Below are positions 58,901 to 64,000 of a stretch of DNA of 64,000 nt, piece after piece. Both the position numbers and the translations under genes were made by a program. The stretch covers positions 992,001 through 1,056,000 of the forward strand of contig JAJTTP010000005.1 of the NCBI GenBank assembly GCA_023313575.1, given 5' to 3'. Position 1 is the first letter of the stretch, and every line of letters starts with the position of its first letter. Source of the DNA: Eutypella sp. D-1 (Eukaryota; Ascomycota; Sordariomycetes; Xylariales; Diatrypaceae). The notes under the pieces were generated by a model. That model saw only the letters and a list, made by a program, of their open reading frames with translations, was not told where the DNA came from and ran no database searches.

Positions 58901-60032
58901 TAGTCTGGGAAGAAAAGGCATTCTGGGAACCAAAAGGCGTCGACTGCGCGGGGGTAGTCAGAGGTCGCTTCGTAGGGGAGCCAGTTGCAGTCTGGGCTCT
59001 GTCGAGGATGCTCTCGAACTTGGATTTCGCCGCGGAAGATGGCTGCTTCTGCATCTTGCTGGGCTGGTTCTCTTCAAGCTCATCGGTCTCGTCAGCCTTC
59101 CGCTTACTCTTCTTGAAGGGCGCAGGAGCCGAGAAAACGCGATCAGCTTGCTCCTCTCGGTCAACATTTCGACGCTTGTTCTGGCTGGGGGTGGATGCTC
59201 CAAGCGCGTTTTCCTTCGACGCCAAGTCATCGGCGGCCTTGCGCTTTGTAGCGGTGCCAGGGGTTTCTGGGGTGCGACTAGTCGCGTTGGTGTCACCATT
59301 TGTCGCGTTTTCAGCCTCGGGCACGGGGTCGGGCAACCCATTTGCGGCTCTCCATCTCTTGAGAAGCTCAGCACTGGGCTTGACCTTCTTGAATTCGTAC
59401 AGGCCATATCGCAACAAGATCAGACCTCGGCTCTTCTCGTACTCCTTCGCGAAGTTCAGGATGTTGAGCTTCCAGTCCTTCTTCATGAATATCTCATTGG
59501 CAGCATACTTCAGTCTGCGCAGATCCAAGATGCAGAAGAACTGCCTACGTTGTTGCTCATCGAAATGAGCAGGGCACTTATGGGCCAGATATTGGTCGGC
59601 GTAGATAGTGCCAGGACGGTTGGGGTCGTCAGGGACCTGTTTGGAGATCTCCTCGCCGGTAAGTTCGGGATCAGGAGATGGTATCCTCATCTTGAACAGG
59701 TCGGTGGATGTGGTACTTGACATGCCAGCACCGACGCTCTTCTGAGGGACGAACTTGCGGGCTGATGGTGTCATCTTGGTAGCGGCGAGAGGTATATCGG
59801 GCGAAAAGGTGGAGGTACGGTTGGCTTGGGGGGTGGAGGTGAGGAATAGATCGCGCGAGTTGCTGGAGAAGCCACCTGTAGTAGGCTTGCTCTTGTTCTT
59901 AGGTGGGTGATAGGAACGACTCGGAGTCGGTCTGTTCATGGGGACTAGGGAGGACTGGAACTTGGAAGAGAAAGGAGTAGAGCCTGTCTGACCCGGGGCA
60001 GGCCGCCGCCGAGGTGTTGAGACAGTATTCAT
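55907..60032 (-). CDS. FG nucleoporin with C-terminal Ran-binding domain (Nup2/Nup50-like)
   Basis: Exons (minus) 60032-56468 and 56412-55907 across a 55-nt intron give 1,356 aa. Order: basic N-terminus, a conserved helical segment at about 143-225 (YADQYLAHKCPAHFDEQQRR onward), a Lys/Ser-rich linker with likely nuclear-localisation stretches (KRKAADD, KKSKRKADE), an acidic Glu/Asp patch, a long FG-repeat region with SLFG, SIFG, FGN and PSFEFKASSP repeats, and a RanBP1-type domain (about 1215-1350) with WRTQGVGPLRILKNK and RMLLRAEPRG. FG repeats bind transport receptors in the pore; the terminal domain binds RanGTP, as in mobile nuclear-basket Nup2/Nup50. The low-complexity FG coding produces several long antisense frames. 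The exact ortholog name is uncertain because fungi have more than one Ran-binding FG protein. Confidence 0.9.
56930..57290 (-). repeat. Intragenic FG-repeat array (SFEFKASSPAP units)
   Basis: Within the nucleoporin, several near-identical copies of a unit reading P-S-F-[ED]-F-[KR]-A-S-S-P, each followed by a variable FGN/FGS spacer. It is seen directly as repeated nucleotide blocks on the minus strand and reflects recent expansion of FG units. Confidence 0.85.
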
Positions 60033-60188
60033 CGTGTTTCGCGCGTCTATTTGACGCGTCTAGGAAGGATGAATAAGAAGTGGGGGTATTCAAGTGAATT
60101 TTTGATAATTAAGGTGTCGGAGACGACGTCTTGGATGGCAGAACAGTGAATATGAAGGGGGTATCTCGAGAAAAAAAAGACTTGAAAA

Positions 60189-60203
60189 GGGGGGGGGGGG
60201 GGG
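60189..60203. repeat. Poly-G tract (15 G)
   Basis: Fifteen consecutive G about 160 bases upstream of the nucleoporin ATG. On the transcribed strand of that gene this is poly-C in the probable leader or core promoter. Confidence 0.9.
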
Positions 60204-60444
60204 CGATAGAAGAGATAAACGATCGCGTGAATGTGAATGTGGATGTGAATATAAACGTGGGATTATACAAAGTACCCGAGTACTTAAAAAAAGAAGAAAA
60301 AAGACGGGAAAGTACTAGAAATACGAAGGGAAGTCCCAGTACTACCAAGTACGATGAACAACCTCGACGATTAGTATTGTTTTGATGTTGATCTTCGGCA
60401 TTCGACGCGACCAGACAATGGGTAAGTAGAATAGGAAGGTTGGA

Positions 60445-60549
60445 TTGATGGATGGATGGATGGGTTGTTGAGCTCGATGAGCTTGATGAGTTTGATGGGC
60501 TTGATGGGCGTTGATGATGGGCGTTGATGATGGGTGTTGATGATGATTA
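60445..60549. repeat. GATG microsatellite and TTGATGATGGGC minisatellite
   Basis: A run of GATG units followed by five to six degenerate copies of a 9-13 nt unit built on TTGATG and GATGGGC. Intergenic. Confidence 0.85.
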
Positions 60550-62588
60550 CTGAAGGAAGTAGTAGCAGTAATGGATCAAGTATGGGATGGACGTGTTTTA
60601 TCCCCGAGTCGATGCGATGGTTGTCGGGTTTGTTATAGTTATTCGTATTGTCGATCTCTTTCACGAATTTTTAGCGCGAAAAAGTTGATGATGATGATGA
60701 CAAGGTGTGATGGAAAATGGGGGAGTGGGATCAAACTTTGGACTTTTGAAAAAAAAGTTTGTGAGTATGCCCAAATGATGTTGGCTGATAAACTCAAGGT
60801 TGACAGTAAGCTTATTGTTGATTGTTGGTCAGCCAGGCTGTTGTTATTCTACCCGTGGAGAGTTGCTGTTGCTGTTGCTGTTGCGCTTTGGCATCTATCA
60901 AGAACTTCGCAGTAACACACTTAAGAAAATTTGTATTACCCGGGGGACCAACAACAACAAAAAATATATGGTAGGCAGGCAGACAAGGGGAAGAGTGGGT
61001 GAGTGTGGGTGATAAGTTGAAAGTGTAATAAAGTTGTGCAAGGGGGGAAAGTGGGCGATGAATTGAGCTACTAACTACTTTACCTAGGATCAGTCCGGAT
61101 GGGGGAGACCATTAGGGAAAAAAAAAATACACAAAAAACACTGGGTATGGGGGCAGACGCGGGAGGGCGGGAATAGGCGGGCAGGCAGACAGGGCAGGCA
61201 CCCAAAAGGAAAAAAAAAAGAATTTCAGGTACGTACGAAGTACTTCTCACAGCTTAAGCTAAACCTAATATGGATTATAATGTAAGACTGTCTGCTTTCA
61301 GGTGACAACCGGTAGCTCTACCGACTATTGGGACTGGATAGACAGCTGTAATCTCAATGTACCTTGAGGTATGCCATGAGGCTGGCAGCTGTGAGGATAT
61401 CTTTGGTCCGTGCTCAGGCTTTTTCTGCTGCAGCAACGCTAGTAAGTTAATGTATGTACTATGCATTGCCATTCTTATACCATTGGCCAATGCTTTTCTA
61501 ATTACCAGTAATGGAGACCCGTGGACCCGCCTGAACGCGTCTACGGGTCTTGCCAAGTCTCTATGCCTGTCATTTATATTCTTTCTGGACTTTATACATC
61601 TGAAGTCTATGGATGAATACTGTAGGTTAGGTACCTAGGTTATGTAGGTACGAAGTATAAGATCTTTCTACTTAGGTACCTAAGTACCTAGGTAGGTAAC
61701 TCACGTCCTCCAGTACCTTAGCGGTTTAACTTCCAAGATTCCAAGGTTGATAGTAGCGCCGCAAGGCTGGAACTCCGGCCTCAGGCTTTTTCTGGCATAT
61801 CCATCTCACTTAGGTAGGTAGTCTTCACCTACTTTAATAACTGAGGCAGTAGCAAACGCTCTGATGTGCCTCAAATCCATGGCGATAGATGCGAACTACT
61901 GAGGCCGAACTGCATACCTACCCATCTACTTCACCATTGGCCCTAGTCCCTTTTAGAAGATTGCCTTTTACATACCTAGTAGAAACGCATGCATGTACGG
62001 AATGAAGTGGCGTTTGGATCATGTGTGTCAGACCTGTCGCATCAACTTAGACGGGTTTGCCTTACCTATTACTAGTTGACTGCATAGGTAGAACATACAT
62101 TTTCCACGTGGGTGCTATCCATATGGATGAACCAGTGTCCCATCAAGTAAGTCTCCCATGTGAGTTGCATGCACAACTCCATCCTATTACACCTCGAACC
62201 TAAAGTTGCAGCAGCCGAGCCGGATCGAGCACAACCGTAGGTCTAGATGCCTTCCGAGTTTCCTAAGTGCAAGAGTGGTTGGATGGCACTGGAATGCAGC
62301 CTCGACAGAATATCACTTGTCTACGATTGAGCGATCTGCAGATACCTAGGTAGTCTAGTGGGTGAATGGGTGACGTGCAGTACAGGTACCCACGGCAGTC
62401 ACGGCCACGAATGTCGATTATCTGATTATTTGCTTCCTAAAGAACTCGGGTTATATATGGCTGGTATCATTTTTTACTATATATATAAACAAGTTTGGTG
62501 ATGACGCACGCAGTCGACTGCTCCGGATCTAAGTAGGCTCGATTGAGAAATCGTGTTGATCGCGTTGGTGCCCCTCGTGTTGTTATCC

Positions 62589-63142
62589 TTACAATTTGGC
62601 CTTGGTCTGTGCCTTCTTCAGAATGGGTTCCATCTTGGTCGCCTTCATGACGTCGCCCTTGACCTTGAGCTTCCCCGACATGAAAAGCCGCTGCGCGTTG
62701 GCCTTGCCAGAGACCAGCTTGCCGAAATCCTCGTCCGAGAGCGAAAGGGTGACTATTGTAGACAGATGCGCACGGTTAGCCTCTTTTCCACGTCAAACGC
62801 GCAACACCGTCCCGTCTCCATCTCACTCACCCGTGGGCTTGGTTCCCGCCCCCGTACCGACGGCGCCCTTCTCCTTAAGGTCAATGTGCCAGCTCTCGGT
62901 CTCCCCGGCCTTGTTCTTCAGGGTGAAGGCAAATATGGCATTCCCCTGTTTAATGGCGTCTTTACGGTCGGCCTCGCTGGATTGAAGCACAGAGTTGATA
63001 GCCTCAAATGCTTCGGAGGAAGGAAACTTGTCTGTGGAAAACAGGGGTTGGTTGTGCGCGTTAGTCAAAGTGAACAAGGAATAAATAGCCTCTTTGCTTA
63101 CAGAGAAATGCGACAGGATTGCTTACCGTTCTTGAGTCCCAT
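62589..63142 (-). CDS. SCP2 sterol-carrier / nonspecific lipid-transfer protein, peroxisomal
   Basis: Exons (minus) 63142-63127 (16 nt), 63031-62831 and 62752-62589 join to 126 aa, the usual size of a free-standing SCP2 domain. The fold is visible as an N-terminal helix (FEAINSVLQSS), the strand FAFTLKN, the segment ESWHIDLKEKGAVGTG, TLSLSDEDFGKLVSGKANAQ and LFMSGKLKVKGDVMKA. It ends in -AKL, a PTS1 peroxisomal import signal, so the protein should act in the peroxisome matrix in fatty acyl-CoA/lipid handling linked to beta-oxidation. The 16-nt first exon (MGLKN) is supported by frame and donor G|gtaagc. It is not fused to a dehydrogenase or thiolase as in animal SCP-x. Confidence 0.94.
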
Positions 63143-64000
63143 GGTGCCGGATTGCGATATAAAGATGCCTTAAACGTGAAATAAAAATAAAATGGCTGGA
63201 AGAAATAGAGGATTTAACAGCTGTACGTCAATAGATTTATACGGATTTGCGCGAAACGATTTTTAAAAAAGTAAGAATAGATGAGAGCCTTGGAAGTTGT
63301 CTGGTTCTTGTAAGCTATGCGCAATTGGAGACAACTCGAGCCGGGGGAAGCTCAATGTCAACTAACAGCAAATCGCTAATAGCTAATGGGGGAACGATGA
63401 CGCTTATCGCATTCACATGAGCAATGTGCCTCGGTTTCTCGCCCTTGTCGTAACCGGCAAGTTACATTTCATGTTTTCATGTGGTACTGACAGGGATGAT
63501 TCAACTGTCTTCGGCTATCAAGCCACATCAAACCCAGCCAGCCACTTGCCCACTTCCAGATCTCTTTCCAAGATTACCTAATAAGGTGGCTTTAGGGAGT
63601 CTTTTGCCTTTATGTAATCGATCACATGTGGCTTTGAGATCCCTATCCGTGAGATCCCATTAGCCTATCGCCTTTTGGGACTAGTGTGGCTTGGGTTATG
63701 GTTAATTGTGGGTTCCCGTGTCCCCCGGCCTTTTGCATATCGGATATGCGCTTAAAGAACAACCAAGCTCCTTAATAGGCAGGCAGTGGCCGATAACTAA
63801 GGTAGGGTGGCGGACGAGCCGGCAAAGCAGGTTAGAGGGGGGGTTGAAAGTGGAGGGGTCGGTAGTCCTGTCTCCTTTTTATCGTCGAACCGTCTCCGCT
63901 CGGGACCTCGGGAGGGTCCGCAGGTACATGTACTCGGTACCTATACCAAGACATCGATGTAGCCTTCAAGGTCCACAGGTCTCTTAACATTTCTCAACAT
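63143..64000. other. Window end, no gene recognised
   Basis: About 860 bases upstream of the SCP2 start. It presumably includes its promoter. Open frames at 63481-63663 and 63706-63987 have no recognisable content. Confidence 0.5.

Larger units (their letters stand above)
60033..62588. other. Intergenic region with several tandem repeats
   Basis: About 2.6 kb upstream of the nucleoporin start and downstream of SCP2. Holds a 15-G tract (60189-60203), a GATG repeat (60445-60465), a GTTGATGATGGGC minisatellite (60481-60549), GCTGTT repeats (60864-60884), and TACCTAGGTA palindromes near 61628-61700 and 62341-62353. No gene is supported. Confidence 0.5.

Overview
The window is nuclear DNA of a filamentous ascomycete, most likely a Sordariomycete. 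Genes carry several short introns (GT..AG, about 45-120 nt, some with CTAAC/CTGAC-like branch sites). Intergenic spaces are several kb long and contain no operons. One AT-saturated transposon block has the transition signature of repeat-induced point mutation (RIP). The species cannot be fixed from the sequence alone.

Layout. 1-204 is the start of an unidentified minus-strand gene running off the window. 2496-3594 (+) encodes a predicted secreted protein of unknown function, and 5259-6504 (+) a single-pass membrane protein with a duplicated 24-residue cytoplasmic motif. 7431-8250 (+) is a free methionine-(R)-sulfoxide reductase with a 5-nt micro-exon. 8691-9543 (+) is phosphoribosylglycinamide formyltransferase (purine synthesis) with a 9-nt micro-exon. 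10360-11403 (+) is an omega-amidase/Nit2-type nitrilase with probable mitochondrial and cytosolic starts. 11805-13358 (-) is a LIS1/NudF/PAC1 dynein regulator.

14451-24617 (-) is the centrepiece: an 817-codon ankyrin-repeat gene with a fungal STAND-type N-terminus, split by a 7,536-bp Ty3/gypsy chromovirus-like LTR retrotransposon (15023-22558). The LTRs are 292 bp each and the target-site duplication is GCTGA. Inside the retrotransposon sits a solo LTR of a second family (TSD TTATT), and inside that a second solo LTR of the same family in the opposite orientation (TSD GGAAG). The element is heavily mutated by C-to-T/G-to-A changes, but the outward halves of its two LTRs and the flanking exons are clean.

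The rest is mostly housekeeping and signalling: spermidine synthase (25303-26704, -), a group II G-protein alpha subunit (32154-33776, +), a membrane-anchored GH3 beta-glucosidase (36252-39002, +), a Zn2Cys6 transcription factor (42174-45409, +), an SPX-domain membrane protein likely tied to phosphate/polyphosphate homeostasis (47547-49416, -), an FG nucleoporin with a C-terminal Ran-binding domain (55907-60032, -) and a small peroxisomal SCP2 sterol-carrier protein (62589-63142, -).

The genes do not form one pathway or cluster. No secondary-metabolite cluster, CRISPR array or convincing RNA gene was seen. Long gene-poor spacers (26.7-32.2 kb, 33.8-36.3 kb, 39-42.2 kb, 49.4-55.9 kb, 60-62.6 kb) carry simple repeats and two dispersed short motifs (TACCTAGGTA-like and TACGGAGTA-like). 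All exon boundaries were read by eye from splice signals, reading frame and family conservation, without transcript evidence.
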